Of a stretch of 64,000 bases of DNA, positions 52,773-61,375 are shown one piece after another. The notes below the pieces were generated by a model. The model saw only the letters and a program-made list of their open reading frames with translations, searched no databases and had not been told where the DNA came from. Source of the stretch: Bog-473 sp036489775 (GTDB lineage Bacteria; Actinomycetota; Acidimicrobiia; Acidimicrobiales; RAAP-2). The translations under genes and the position numbers were made by a program. Each line of letters opens with the position of its first letter. Position 1 is the first letter of the stretch. The DNA lies in the NCBI GenBank assembly GCA_036489775.1, contig DASXFC010000051.1, positions 1 through 64,000 on the forward strand. The letters run 5' to 3'.

Positions 52773-53975
52773 ATGTCTGAGCCGTTGCCCCTGATCATCT
52801 CGGTGGACGACCACGTGGTCGAGCCGCCCACTGTGTGGCAGGACCGCCTCCCCTCCAAGTACCTCGAGGTGGGGCCGAGGGTGGTGCGGGCGCCCATGCC
52901 CGAGGTGGTGTTCCGCGGTGGGCAGCTCACCGTGAAGCCGGGCTCGAAAGGGGAGCCGGTCGACTGGTGGCACTACGAGGACCTCAAGCGGCCCTTGCTG
53001 CGGGTGGACTCGGCCGTCGGCGTGCCCCGTGACGAGGTCACCATGCGTGGCGTGATGTACGAGGAGATGCGGCCGGGTTCCTACGAGGTCAAGCCCCGCC
53101 TCGAAGACATGGACACCAACCACATCGAGGCGGCGCTGTGCTTCCCGACCTTCCCCCGCTTCTGTGGCCAGACCTTCACCGAGGCCAAGGACCACGAGCT
53201 GGGCCTGCTCTGTATCAAGGCCTACAACGACTGGATGGTCGAGGAGTGGTGCGGCGAGAGCGGTGGCCGGTTGATCCCGCTGACCCTGATCCCGCTCTGG
53301 GACGCCGAGCTGGCGGCGGCCGAGGTGCTTCGCAACGCGGCGCGGGGCGTGCGGGCCGTCTGCTTCAGCGAGATCCCGCCCTATTTGGGGCTGCCCAGCG
53401 TGCACGACCCCGACCACTACTGGGACCCGTTCTTCGCGGCCTGCGCCGAGACCAAGACCATCATCAACATGCACATCGGCTCGTCGTCCAAGATGCCCTC
53501 GACCTCGGCCGACGCCCCGCCGGCGGTGGGCTCGACGCTGACCCACACCAACGCCACCTACTCGCTGGTCGACTTCTTGTTCTCGGGCGTGTTCGTGCGC
53601 TTCCCCGACCTCAAGGTGGCCTACTCGGAGGGGCAGATCGGCTGGATCCCCTACATCCTCGAGCGGGCCGACCGGGTGTGGGAGGACAACCGCGGCTGGG
53701 GCGGCGTGGCCGACATCGTGCCCGAGAAGCCCAGCAGTTACTTCAAGGATCACGTGTGGGGCTGCTTCTTCGATGACGCCCACGGCCTGAAGTCGGTCGA
53801 CGAGATCGGCGAGGACAACATCACCTACGAGTCGGACTACCCGCACTCGGACTCGACCTGGCCCCGCACCCGGCAGATCGCCGAGGAGCAGATGGCCAAC
53901 CTGACCGACGAGCAGCGGCGCAAGATCGTTCGGGGCAACGCCATCAAGCTGTTCGGCCTCGACCTGGTCGCCTGA
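52773..53975 (+). CDS. amidohydrolase-family protein (Amidohydro_2)
   Basis: 400 residues from ATG 52773. VDDHVVEPPTVWQDRL (first metal ligand D-x-H), INMHIGSS, VAYSEGQIGWIPY, SDYPHSDSTW and KIVRGNAIKLFGL are typical of the decarboxylase/hydrolase branch. First gene of the operon with two dehydrogenases and an LLM enzyme; it may hydrolyse or decarboxylate an acid intermediate. Confidence 0.82.
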   Translation: MSEPLPLIISVDDHVVEPPTVWQDRLPSKYLEVGPRVVRAPMPEVVFRGGQLTVKPGSKGEPVDWWHYEDLKRPLLRVDSAVGVPRDEVTMRGVMYEEMRPGSYEVKPRLEDMDTNHIEAALCFPTFPRFCGQTFTEAKDHELGLLCIKAYNDWMVEEWCGESGGRLIPLTLIPLWDAELAAAEVLRNAARGVRAVCFSEIPPYLGLPSVHDPDHYWDPFFAACAETKTIINMHIGSSSKMPSTSADAPPAVGSTLTHTNATYSLVDFLFSGVFVRFPDLKVAYSEGQIGWIPYILERADRVWEDNRGWGGVADIVPEKPSSYFKDHVWGCFFDDAHGLKSVDEIGEDNITYESDYPHSDSTWPRTRQIAEEQMANLTDEQRRKIVRGNAIKLFGLDLVA

Positions 53976-54006
53976 GCTCGGCGGCGCGTCGAGCCCACTC
54001 TGTATC

Positions 54007-55188
54007 GTGGACCTGCGGTACACCGCGTCCGAGCAAGCCTTCCGCGACGAGCTGCGTCGCTGGTTGGCGGACTCCTTGCCCACCTTGCCGCCGGCGCCGG
54101 CCGCTGAGGACTGGCCCGGTCGGCGCACCTATGACCTGCACTGGCAGCGCCTGCTCTTCGAAGCCGGCTACGCCGGGGTGGACTGGCCGCTCGAGGGCGG
54201 CGGGCGCGGCGCCTCTCCGATCGAGCAGCTGATCTTCAAAGAAGAGTGCGAACGGGCTGGGGCGCCCTATGTGGGCGTCGGCTTCGTGGGCTTGCTGCAC
54301 GCCGGGCCGACCATCATCGCCGAAGGCACCGAGGAGCAGAAGGCGCGCTACCTGCCGGCCATCCTGCGCGGCGAGGAGGTGTGGTGCCAGGGCTTCAGCG
54401 AGCCCGATGCCGGGAGCGACCTGGCCTCGCTGCGCACCCGCGCTGTCCGTGACGGTGACGAGTACGTCATCACCGGCTCGAAGATCTGGACCTCGCACGC
54501 CGAGGTGGCCGACCACTGCGAGATGCTGGTGCGTACCGGCGAGGACGGCCACCGGGGCATCAGCTGGCTGATCGTGCCGATGCACTCGAGCGGGATCGAG
54601 ATCCAACCGCTGCGCACCATGGCCGGCGCCACCGAGTTCGCCCAGCTCTTCCTCAACGAGGTGCGGGTCCCCGTGGCCAACCGGGTCGGGGAGGAGAACG
54701 ACGGCTGGCGCGTCACCATGGTCACGCTGTCCTTCGAGCGGGGCACCGCCTTCGTGGGCGAGTTGCTCGAATGCATGCGGCTGCTCGGTTCGCTCCAAGC
54801 GCTGGTGCGCCGGCTCGGCTTGGGCGGCGATGCCGGGCTGCGCCGGCGGATCGGCCACCTGGTGGCCGCCTTCGACGCCTTGTGGGCCCTGACCAAGCGC
54901 AACGTGTCCGAAGCGGCCCAGACCGGGGTCCCCGGCGTCGGCGGATCGGTCTTCAAGCTGTCGTTCTCCGAGCAGTCCCAAGCGCTGGGCGACCTGGCCG
55001 TCGAAGTGCTGGATCGCGCCGCGCTGAGCGGCGATGCCCTGCTCGACCGCGACGGCCTGCCCTACGGCAACGACGAGCAGCTGCACGCCTGGTTCAAGTC
55101 GATCTCCTCGACCATCGCGGCGGGCACTTCGCAGGTGCAACGCAACATCGTGGCCGAGCGCATCCTCGGCCTGCCCAAAGCGCGCTGA
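54007..55188 (+). CDS. acyl-CoA dehydrogenase, subunit A
   Basis: 393 residues from GTG: VWCQGFSEPDAGSDLASLRTRA, ITGSKIWTSHAEVADHC, and a C-terminal AGTSQVQRNIVAERILGLPK. Pairs with the next gene (TGATG). Catalytic base position as in other FadE heteromers. Confidence 0.86.
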   Translation: MDLRYTASEQAFRDELRRWLADSLPTLPPAPAAEDWPGRRTYDLHWQRLLFEAGYAGVDWPLEGGGRGASPIEQLIFKEECERAGAPYVGVGFVGLLHAGPTIIAEGTEEQKARYLPAILRGEEVWCQGFSEPDAGSDLASLRTRAVRDGDEYVITGSKIWTSHAEVADHCEMLVRTGEDGHRGISWLIVPMHSSGIEIQPLRTMAGATEFAQLFLNEVRVPVANRVGEENDGWRVTMVTLSFERGTAFVGELLECMRLLGSLQALVRRLGLGGDAGLRRRIGHLVAAFDALWALTKRNVSEAAQTGVPGVGGSVFKLSFSEQSQALGDLAVEVLDRAALSGDALLDRDGLPYGNDEQLHAWFKSISSTIAAGTSQVQRNIVAERILGLPKAR

Positions 55189-56216
55189 TGGACTTCCGGA
55201 TCAGCGACGACCAGCGGGCGCTGGCCGAAGGAGTGCGAGCGGTGCTGGCGGGCCGGCTGCCCCTCGAGCGCATCCGGGCCAACGAGAGCGCACCGGTGGC
55301 CATCAGCCCCGAGGACTGGGCCGTGCTGGGCGAGACCGGGGTGTTCTCCCTCACGGTGCCCGAAGCCGACGGCGGGACCGGGCTGGCCCTGAGCGACGCC
55401 GTCATCGTGTTCGAGGAATTGGGCCGGGCCCTGGTACCCGGACCGCTGGTCGGCACCTTCCTGGCCGCGACGGCCGGCGTCGTCGAGGGCGCCGCTACCG
55501 GCACCGTCCAGGTGGGAGTGCACGGCAGCGGGGGCGAGCCAATTCTGGTGGAACACCTGGCCTCGTTGGACGCCCTGCTGCTGCTGTCGGGCCTCGACCG
55601 GCCCTCCACCGCACGCCTGCTGGTCCCCGCACCGGCGACCGGCGCCGGGACCGCCATCAGCCATCCGCTCGACCCGCTCACCCCGATGTGGCACCTGGGC
55701 ACCCTGGAGGCCGGCGATCCGGTGGCCGACGTGGGGACCTCGTTGTCGCGCGACGGCTCGCTGCTCACCGCCGCCCTGCAGGTCGGGCACGCGGCCGAGG
55801 TCCTCGACCTGGCGGTGGCCTACGCCAAGGAGCGCCAGCAGTTCGGCAAGCCCATCGGCACCTTCCAGGCCATCAAGCACCTGTGTGCCGACATGCTGGT
55901 CCGGGCCGAAGTGGCCCGCAACGCCGTCCAGGCCGCCGCCTGCCTCATCGATTCGCCCGACGTGGTCGCAGCCGAAGCGGCGGGCAGCGGTGCCAGCACG
56001 GACATCGTCGTGGCCCGGGCCGTGATGGGCGCCAAGCTGCTGGCCGACGAGGCGGCCATCACCAACGCGCGGGCCGCCATCCAGGTCCACGGGGGCATGG
56101 GCTTTACCTGGGAGGTCCCACTGCACCTGCACCTCAAGCGCGCCCGGGTGCTGGCCACCACATTCGGGACACCGGCGCAGCTCTCGGCCGCGCTGGCCGA
56201 CCTGGCCGCCGGCTGA
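55188..56216 (+). CDS. acyl-CoA dehydrogenase, subunit B
   Basis: 342 residues from ATG 55188. AYAKERQQFGKPIGTFQAIKHLCADM and AAIQVHGGMGFTWEVPLHLHLKRA. Second subunit of the FadE pair. Confidence 0.86.
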   Translation: MDFRISDDQRALAEGVRAVLAGRLPLERIRANESAPVAISPEDWAVLGETGVFSLTVPEADGGTGLALSDAVIVFEELGRALVPGPLVGTFLAATAGVVEGAATGTVQVGVHGSGGEPILVEHLASLDALLLLSGLDRPSTARLLVPAPATGAGTAISHPLDPLTPMWHLGTLEAGDPVADVGTSLSRDGSLLTAALQVGHAAEVLDLAVAYAKERQQFGKPIGTFQAIKHLCADMLVRAEVARNAVQAAACLIDSPDVVAAEAAGSGASTDIVVARAVMGAKLLADEAAITNARAAIQVHGGMGFTWEVPLHLHLKRARVLATTFGTPAQLSAALADLAAG

Positions 56217-56250
56217 CGCCAACGCGAAAGGAAGTAGGAAGAACCTCGCC

Positions 56251-57234
56251 ATGATCGATCCCGCCCTCATCCCGGCCGACGTCGTCCGCACCGTCCCCGA
56301 CGGCAAGGTCGTCTTCGGCATGCAGCTGCCCATCCAGTCCCAGTCCACCCTCTACGTGGCCGACTGGGAGAAGCAGTCCGGGCCGGCCGAACTGGCCACC
56401 ATCGCTCGAGCGGCCGACGACGCCGGCTTCTTCTACATCGGGGTCTGCGACCACACCGCCATCCCGCGCCGGCTGGCCGATGCCATGGGCACCATCTGGT
56501 ACGACACCACGGCCACCTTGAGCTGGCTGGCCGCCCAGACCACCCGCACCCACTTGCTGTCCCACGTGCTGGTGCTGGCCCAACGCCATCCCCTGCGGGC
56601 GGCCAAGGAACTCTCCACCCTGGACCTGCTCTCGGGGGGGCGGCTCATAGTCGGCGTGGGGGCGGGACACGTGCCCGAGGAGTACGACCTGCTGGTGGGG
56701 GACTTCGCCGATCGGGGTCGCCACACCGACGAAGCCGTCTCGGCCTTGGCCTTGGCCTTCACCACGGAGTTCCCCGATCTGCCCGGTCCGCGCTTTGTGG
56801 CTTCGGGTCTGGGCGTGGCGCCCCGGCCGGTGCGCCAGCCCCGGCCCCCCATCTGGATCGGCGGCTCGTCACCGGCCGCCATCCGCCGCACCGCCGTGCT
56901 GGGCGACGGGTGGTTGCCCCAGGGCACCCGCCGCCGCGACCTGCCCGGGCAGATCGCCCAGCTGCGCGAACTGCGCCAGGAGCACAGGGGTGGGGCTCCG
57001 ATCGACATCGGCACCATCGTCGAACCGATCCACCTCTCCGGGCACGGCGCGCCGTGGGAGCTGCCCGGCTACGTCATTGCCGGCGGTGCTGACCAGGTGG
57101 CCACCTCGCTGCGCGAGCTGATCGCCATGGGGGTGAACCACCTCCAAGTCCGCTTCATGGCCCGCTCGGTGGAGGAGTTCTGCGAGCAGACGGCGGCCTT
57201 CGGCGCCGAAGTAGGCCCGTTGCTCAACCCGTAG
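56251..57234 (+). CDS. F420-type LLM-class oxidoreductase
   Basis: 327 residues: luciferase-like TIM barrel, VVFGMQLPIQSQ start, ATIARAADDAGFFYIGVCDHTA, LSGGRLIVGVGAGHVPEEY and PPIWIGGSSPAAIRR. The family uses F420 or FMN; substrate unknown. RBS AAAGGAAG. Likely last gene of the amidohydrolase-ACAD operon, with a hairpin (57249-57265) after it. Confidence 0.83.
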   Translation: MIDPALIPADVVRTVPDGKVVFGMQLPIQSQSTLYVADWEKQSGPAELATIARAADDAGFFYIGVCDHTAIPRRLADAMGTIWYDTTATLSWLAAQTTRTHLLSHVLVLAQRHPLRAAKELSTLDLLSGGRLIVGVGAGHVPEEYDLLVGDFADRGRHTDEAVSALALAFTTEFPDLPGPRFVASGLGVAPRPVRQPRPPIWIGGSSPAAIRRTAVLGDGWLPQGTRRRDLPGQIAQLRELRQEHRGGAPIDIGTIVEPIHLSGHGAPWELPGYVIAGGADQVATSLRELIAMGVNHLQVRFMARSVEEFCEQTAAFGAEVGPLLNP

Positions 57235-57248
57235 CAACCAGGCGCCGC

Positions 57249-57265
57249 CCACCCCTTTAGGGTGG
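57249..57265 (+). terminator. short hairpin between LLM and membrane-protein genes
   Basis: CCACCC-CTTTA-GGGTGG, 6-bp perfect stem, 5-nt loop. No T-run, so it is a weak terminator candidate. Confidence 0.4.
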
Positions 57266-57273
57266 AGTCCGTC

Positions 57274-57939
57274 ATGGTGCTGTCTTTCGCCCTGGGTGCT
57301 CTGGTCCTCGCACTGGTGCTGTTGCGCCAGATGCGCATCCGGGCTGTCCCGCGCATGCTGCTGATCAGGGTGCCGGTGATCATCGGGGTCATCGGCATCT
57401 TCGAGCTCTTCGGCTACGCCGGCGACCACCATCCGACCAGCGCCGACGTGCTCTGGGTCGTCGGCACGCTGCTGATCGGCGCTGTCGCGGTCGGCGCCGC
57501 GCGCGCCCTGACCGTGCGGGTGTGGTCGACCGGGCAGTTGGTGGTGCGCCAGGGCACACCCCTGACCATGGTGTTGTGGGTGGTGTCGTTGGCGGTGCAC
57601 CTCTACGTCGACGGCGGTGGCGGTCACCGGGGCGCCTCGGGTCTCGAGCAAGCCAGCGTCCTGCTCTACCTGGCCCTGACCATCGGCGTGCAGAACTACG
57701 TCGTCTACCGCCGGGGCCTGCCCCTGTGGGAGCAACTGGGACCCAATGCCGGGCGGGGCTTCCAGTTCAGCTTCGGCAACGGTCCGGCCAACATGCAGAC
57801 CTTCTTCGCCAATTTCCGCAACGGTCCGCCCGGTGCTGGGCCAAGCGGGCCGGGGGCGGGCACCGGGCCGTACGGGGATTCGGACATCATCGACGCCGAA
57901 GTGGTCGACGACGACGATCCGCCCGAGCTCCACCGGTAG
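57274..57939 (+). CDS. integral membrane protein with disordered C-terminus
   Basis: 221 residues from ATG 57274. Four to five hydrophobic helices in the first ~145 residues, then a Pro/Gly stretch and an acidic tail (DIIDAEVVDDDDPPEL). Family not recognised (DUF1453/CcdC-like in topology). It ends about 48 nt before the phosphatase gene. Confidence 0.6.
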   Translation: MVLSFALGALVLALVLLRQMRIRAVPRMLLIRVPVIIGVIGIFELFGYAGDHHPTSADVLWVVGTLLIGAVAVGAARALTVRVWSTGQLVVRQGTPLTMVLWVVSLAVHLYVDGGGGHRGASGLEQASVLLYLALTIGVQNYVVYRRGLPLWEQLGPNAGRGFQFSFGNGPANMQTFFANFRNGPPGAGPSGPGAGTGPYGDSDIIDAEVVDDDDPPELHR

Positions 57940-57987
57940 TACCCGGGCCGGGCTGGCCGGAGCAGGCGTCTCTTACACTCGGCGCCC

Positions 57988-58653
57988 ATGACCCCACCGC
58001 GTCGGTTCAGCCAGGAGCACTTCAAGGGACCGCCGGGCTCCACCGAGATCCTCCTGGTGCGGCACGGTGCCTCGGCCGACGCCGTCGAGGGCGAGCCCTT
58101 CGAGTTGCTCGAGGGCCAGGGCGACCCGCCGCTCTCGGAGATGGGCCAGCGCCAGGCTGAGCTGGTGGCCGACCGGCTGGTGCGCGAGGGGTTCGATGCC
58201 CTCTACGTGACCACGCTGCGCCGGACGGTCGAAACGGCGGCACCACTGGTGGAGCGGCTCGGTCTGACCGTCACCGTCGAGCCCGACCTGCGCGAGATCT
58301 TCCTGGGCGAATGGGAAGGCGGGGTGCTCCGGCAGAAGTTCACCGATCGCGATCCGCTGGCCTTGCGCGTCTTCGAGGAGCAGCGCTGGGACGTCATCCC
58401 CGGCGCCGAGCCGGCCAAGGAGTTCAGCGCCCGCATCCGGGCCGGCATCACGCGCATCGCAGCCGCCCACCCTGATCAACGGGTGGTGGCCATCTCCCAC
58501 GGCGGTGCCATCGGGGAAGCGTTGGCCCAAGCGGCCAAGTCGGCACCCTTGGCCTTCAGTGCCGCCGACAACACGTCAATCTCCCGCATCATCGTCGACG
58601 GGGATCGCTGGCTGGTGCGGGGCTTCAACGACATCAGCCATCTCGCGGCCTGA
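57988..58653 (+). CDS. histidine phosphatase family protein
   Basis: 221 residues: LVRHGASAD (catalytic RHG), second Arg in TTLRRTVETA, Glu in REIFLGEWEGG, and VVAISHGGAIG with the second His. A cytosolic phosphoglycerate-mutase-like phosphatase; substrate unknown. Confidence 0.88.
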   Translation: MTPPRRFSQEHFKGPPGSTEILLVRHGASADAVEGEPFELLEGQGDPPLSEMGQRQAELVADRLVREGFDALYVTTLRRTVETAAPLVERLGLTVTVEPDLREIFLGEWEGGVLRQKFTDRDPLALRVFEEQRWDVIPGAEPAKEFSARIRAGITRIAAAHPDQRVVAISHGGAIGEALAQAAKSAPLAFSAADNTSISRIIVDGDRWLVRGFNDISHLAA

Positions 58654-58657
58654 GCCG

Positions 58658-58876
58658 GTGGGCCGCTCAAGTTCCAAGCGGCGCAAGCCCAAGCACCCGC
58701 TGCCGCCGGCGCCGCACTATGTGAAGCCGCCCTACGGCACCATGCGCCATTGGCGGATGGGTGGCCCGCTGACCGATGAGCACGAAGCCGAGGCCCTGGC
58801 GGCCGAACGGGCCCGCCCACCCGGACGGATCGGGCGCCTGGTCCTGCGACTGCTCGGCGGCAAGAGCCGGCCGTAG
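58658..58876 (+). CDS. small basic hypothetical protein
   Basis: 72 residues from GTG, 4 nt after the phosphatase stop, codon use like its neighbours. Starts SSSKRRKPKHPLPPAPHYV, with a basic C-terminal helix (RIGRLVLRLLGGKS). No known family; operon position supports its being real. Confidence 0.5.
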   Translation: MGRSSSKRRKPKHPLPPAPHYVKPPYGTMRHWRMGGPLTDEHEAEALAAERARPPGRIGRLVLRLLGGKSRP

Positions 58877-58889
58877 ACCTGAGCCGTTC

Positions 58890-60734
58890 TTACTGCTCGG
58901 CGAACTCCCGGAGCGCCTCTTCGATCACCCCGGCGATCTCGGCGCCCACCAGTTCGTCGCGCTCGAGCAGGGCATCACGCAGCGCTTCCACCACTTCGGG
59001 GTGCCGGGTCACGATGTCGCGAGCCACATCGCACGAGCTCATCAACAGGGTGTCGAGCTCGGCCCGGGCCGCCTTGTCGTTCAGGACCTTTTCCACCAGC
59101 CCGCTGCCCATGAGTCCGCTGCCGGTGGCGGCCACCGAGATGAGCGAGGCCCCCATGCCACAGGAACCGATCATCTGGGCTCCGATGGAGGTGGCCGCAG
59201 CCAGGTCCGCCGCCGGACCGGTCGACACCTCGTCGAACCAGTGCTCTTCGGCCACCATGCCGCCCATGGCGATCTGGAGCAGCGCTTGCAGCTCTTCACG
59301 ACTCTGGGTGAAGCGCTCCTCGGTCTCGGAGTGCTGGAGCAGGCCGAGCGAATCGCGCCGCTTGACGATGGAGAGCACGTCGAGCTGGCGGGTCTGGCCG
59401 ACGAAGTAGGCCACGGTGGCGTGCCCGGCCTCGTGGGTGGCCACCCGGTCCCGCTCGTCGGGGGTGTAGATGGTCTCGTCGGTGACACCGAGCTCGACCA
59501 GCATCTTGGCCTCGGAGATGTCGGCCAGGGTCATAGCCGCCCGCCCGTGGGTGAGGGCGATGATCAGCGACTCGTCCATCAGCCGCTCCAGCGCGGCCGG
59601 AGAGTAACCGAAGGTCATGCCGGCGATCTGGTCCACCGCGCTCGAGCTGTCCAGCTCGGCGGCGTGGGACTTCTTGCCCAGGTAGTAGGCGATGATGTCG
59701 GCGCGGGCCCGCCGCCCCGGCAGGCCGAAGTAGATGCTGCGGTCGAAGCGTCCGGGCCGGATCAGGGCCGGGTCGAGGTCGTCCTTTCGGTTGGTGGCGC
59801 CCACGATCAGCACGTTGGCCGGGACCACCTCGGGCTTGCGCATCTTCTTGCCGTCGGGCAGGTACCGGTTCACGCCGTCGATCCAGGCCGTGCGGATGCG
59901 CCGACCCCTCGACGGGGCGTCGAAGGACTGCAGCTGGACCAGGAGCTCGTTGACCACTCCGGACACGCCTTCGGTCCCGCCGCTGCCCATTCCCTTGCGG
60001 GAAGCGCCGATGGCGTCGATCTCCTCAATGAACCCGATGGCACCGCCTTCGGCCTCGGCGTACTTGCGCAACGCCTTGAAGAACGAGCGGATCTTGCGGT
60101 TGGTCTGCCCGTAGTACATCGATTGGAAGGCCGAGGCCGAGACGAAGAGGAAGGGGACCTGCGCCTCCTTCGCCATCGCCTTGGCCACGAAGGTCTTTCC
60201 CGTTCCGGGAGGACCCTCGAAGAGCACGCCCCGGCGCGGCGTCCCGCCCATGGCGTCGCGGAAGGTGCGGTGCGAGAGGAAGAGGTTGACCGAGCGGACC
60301 ACCTCGGCCTTGATGGAGTCGATGCCCACGATGTCCTCGAGGCCGACCCCGGAGTCGCCCGGCCGGATCAGGGTGTGGGGGGACCGTCCGGCGGCCAGCA
60401 GCGGCAGCAGCATGACCCCGCCCAACAACGCGACGATGGCGAACACGGGCAGGAGGACGATGGCCTCGTGGGGGAAGTGGAAGGACGGAAAGACGCTCCG
60501 GCCGCCGCCCACCCGGATGGCCACCCATCCGAGGGCCAGGGCGCCGACCGCCACGGCGCGGCGCAGGCGGACGTGGCGGTGCTGCTCGCGGGTCTTGGCG
60601 ACGTCGGCGTTGCCCAAGATGCTGTCGCCCACCACGCCAGCCAGCGAGAGGGGTGCTGGCCGGGTGGCGGACGGGGTGCGGTTGGGCTGCAACTCGGTTG
60701 CCGGTGCTGCTCTGAAGGTTGGTTCGTGCTCCAT
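58890..60734 (-). CDS. divergent FtsH-like AAA+ zinc metalloprotease
   Basis: 614 residues. Long soluble N-terminus (1-57), two close membrane helices (about 58-75 and 92-114), AAA+ domain with Walker A GPPGTGKT (174-181), arginine finger region PGRFDRSIYFG, zinc motif HEAGH (434-438) and downstream third-ligand Asp (STGPAADL). Unusual: Walker B reads FIEEID instead of FIDEID, the pore loop MYYGQTN differs from FVGVGA, and about 25 extra residues (270-305) lie in the AAA domain. FtsH proteases degrade membrane and soluble proteins; this looks like an actinobacterial paralogue, not the housekeeping FtsH. Confidence 0.87.
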   Translation of the reverse strand: MEHEPTFRAAPATELQPNRTPSATRPAPLSLAGVVGDSILGNADVAKTREQHRHVRLRRAVAVGALALGWVAIRVGGGRSVFPSFHFPHEAIVLLPVFAIVALLGGVMLLPLLAAGRSPHTLIRPGDSGVGLEDIVGIDSIKAEVVRSVNLFLSHRTFRDAMGGTPRRGVLFEGPPGTGKTFVAKAMAKEAQVPFLFVSASAFQSMYYGQTNRKIRSFFKALRKYAEAEGGAIGFIEEIDAIGASRKGMGSGGTEGVSGVVNELLVQLQSFDAPSRGRRIRTAWIDGVNRYLPDGKKMRKPEVVPANVLIVGATNRKDDLDPALIRPGRFDRSIYFGLPGRRARADIIAYYLGKKSHAAELDSSSAVDQIAGMTFGYSPAALERLMDESLIIALTHGRAAMTLADISEAKMLVELGVTDETIYTPDERDRVATHEAGHATVAYFVGQTRQLDVLSIVKRRDSLGLLQHSETEERFTQSREELQALLQIAMGGMVAEEHWFDEVSTGPAADLAAATSIGAQMIGSCGMGASLISVAATGSGLMGSGLVEKVLNDKAARAELDTLLMSSCDVARDIVTRHPEVVEALRDALLERDELVGAEIAGVIEEALREFAEQ

Positions 60735-60800
60735 GTAAAAGGGAATGAGCCGACCCCGAAAACCTTGCGTAGGCCGAATGGCCCATTTTCGGAACCCCCG

Positions 60801-61268
60801 TTACCGCACCCAGGAAGGCAGGAAGACCTCGGTACCGTCGGGTCGGCGGCGGGGACTGAAGACGACGCGGACGGGCTCCCCGATCTCGATGCTGGCCGGG
60901 TCGATCTCGTTGATCGGCCCATCGGCCCGGGCCAGCAGGTTCCCGACCAGCCGCAGGGTGGGGTCCTCCTCGAGCGTCACCGTGACCACGGGAAAGGGGG
61001 CGAAAGGGGAGTACGCCGGGAGCAGCGGCGGGTGCGGGACCACGTAGGACCAGATGGTCCCCCGGCCCGAGACCGCTACCCACCGGCGCACGGTCGACTG
61101 GCAGTGCGGGCACATGACGCGGGGCGGGAAGCGGAGCCGGCCACACGAGCCGCAGGCCTGCATGCGCAGCTCCCCCGCCGCCGTGCCCTCCCAGAAGCCC
61201 TCCGTCTCCTCGTCCGCGGGGGGAACCAGGAATTCCTCGGTACCCGGGACGGGCCCATCGGCGGTCAT
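60801..61268 (-). CDS. DUF35 OB-fold protein with zinc ribbon
   Basis: 155 residues from ATG 61268 (MTADGPVPG). FWEGTAAGELRMQACGSCGRLRFPPRVMCPHCQS (four Cys) and GRGTIWSYVVPHPPLLPAYSPFAPFPVVTVTLEE. No thiolase gene is adjacent; its partner may be one of the window's thiolases or lie beyond it. Upstream of, and divergent from, the aldehyde dehydrogenase. Confidence 0.82.
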   Translation of the reverse strand: MTADGPVPGTEEFLVPPADEETEGFWEGTAAGELRMQACGSCGRLRFPPRVMCPHCQSTVRRWVAVSGRGTIWSYVVPHPPLLPAYSPFAPFPVVTVTLEEDPTLRLVGNLLARADGPINEIDPASIEIGEPVRVVFSPRRRPDGTEVFLPSWVR

Positions 61269-61375
61269 GCCAGCAGTTTTCCACCCTCCCAGCTGCAGCT
61301 TTGGCGGGCCGCCCGGCCGGGCAGCAAGATGTGACACTCCGTCAGATTCTCCATTCGCCCGACAGGGAGGGCCCC

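Noticed and set aside
58776..61334. Very long plus-strand open frame (852 codons) opposite the FtsH-like protease
   Set aside because: It is antisense to a protein with clear AAA+ and zinc motifs; its composition (His/Gly/Arg/Asp-rich, no hydrophobic core) is that of a high-GC shadow frame.
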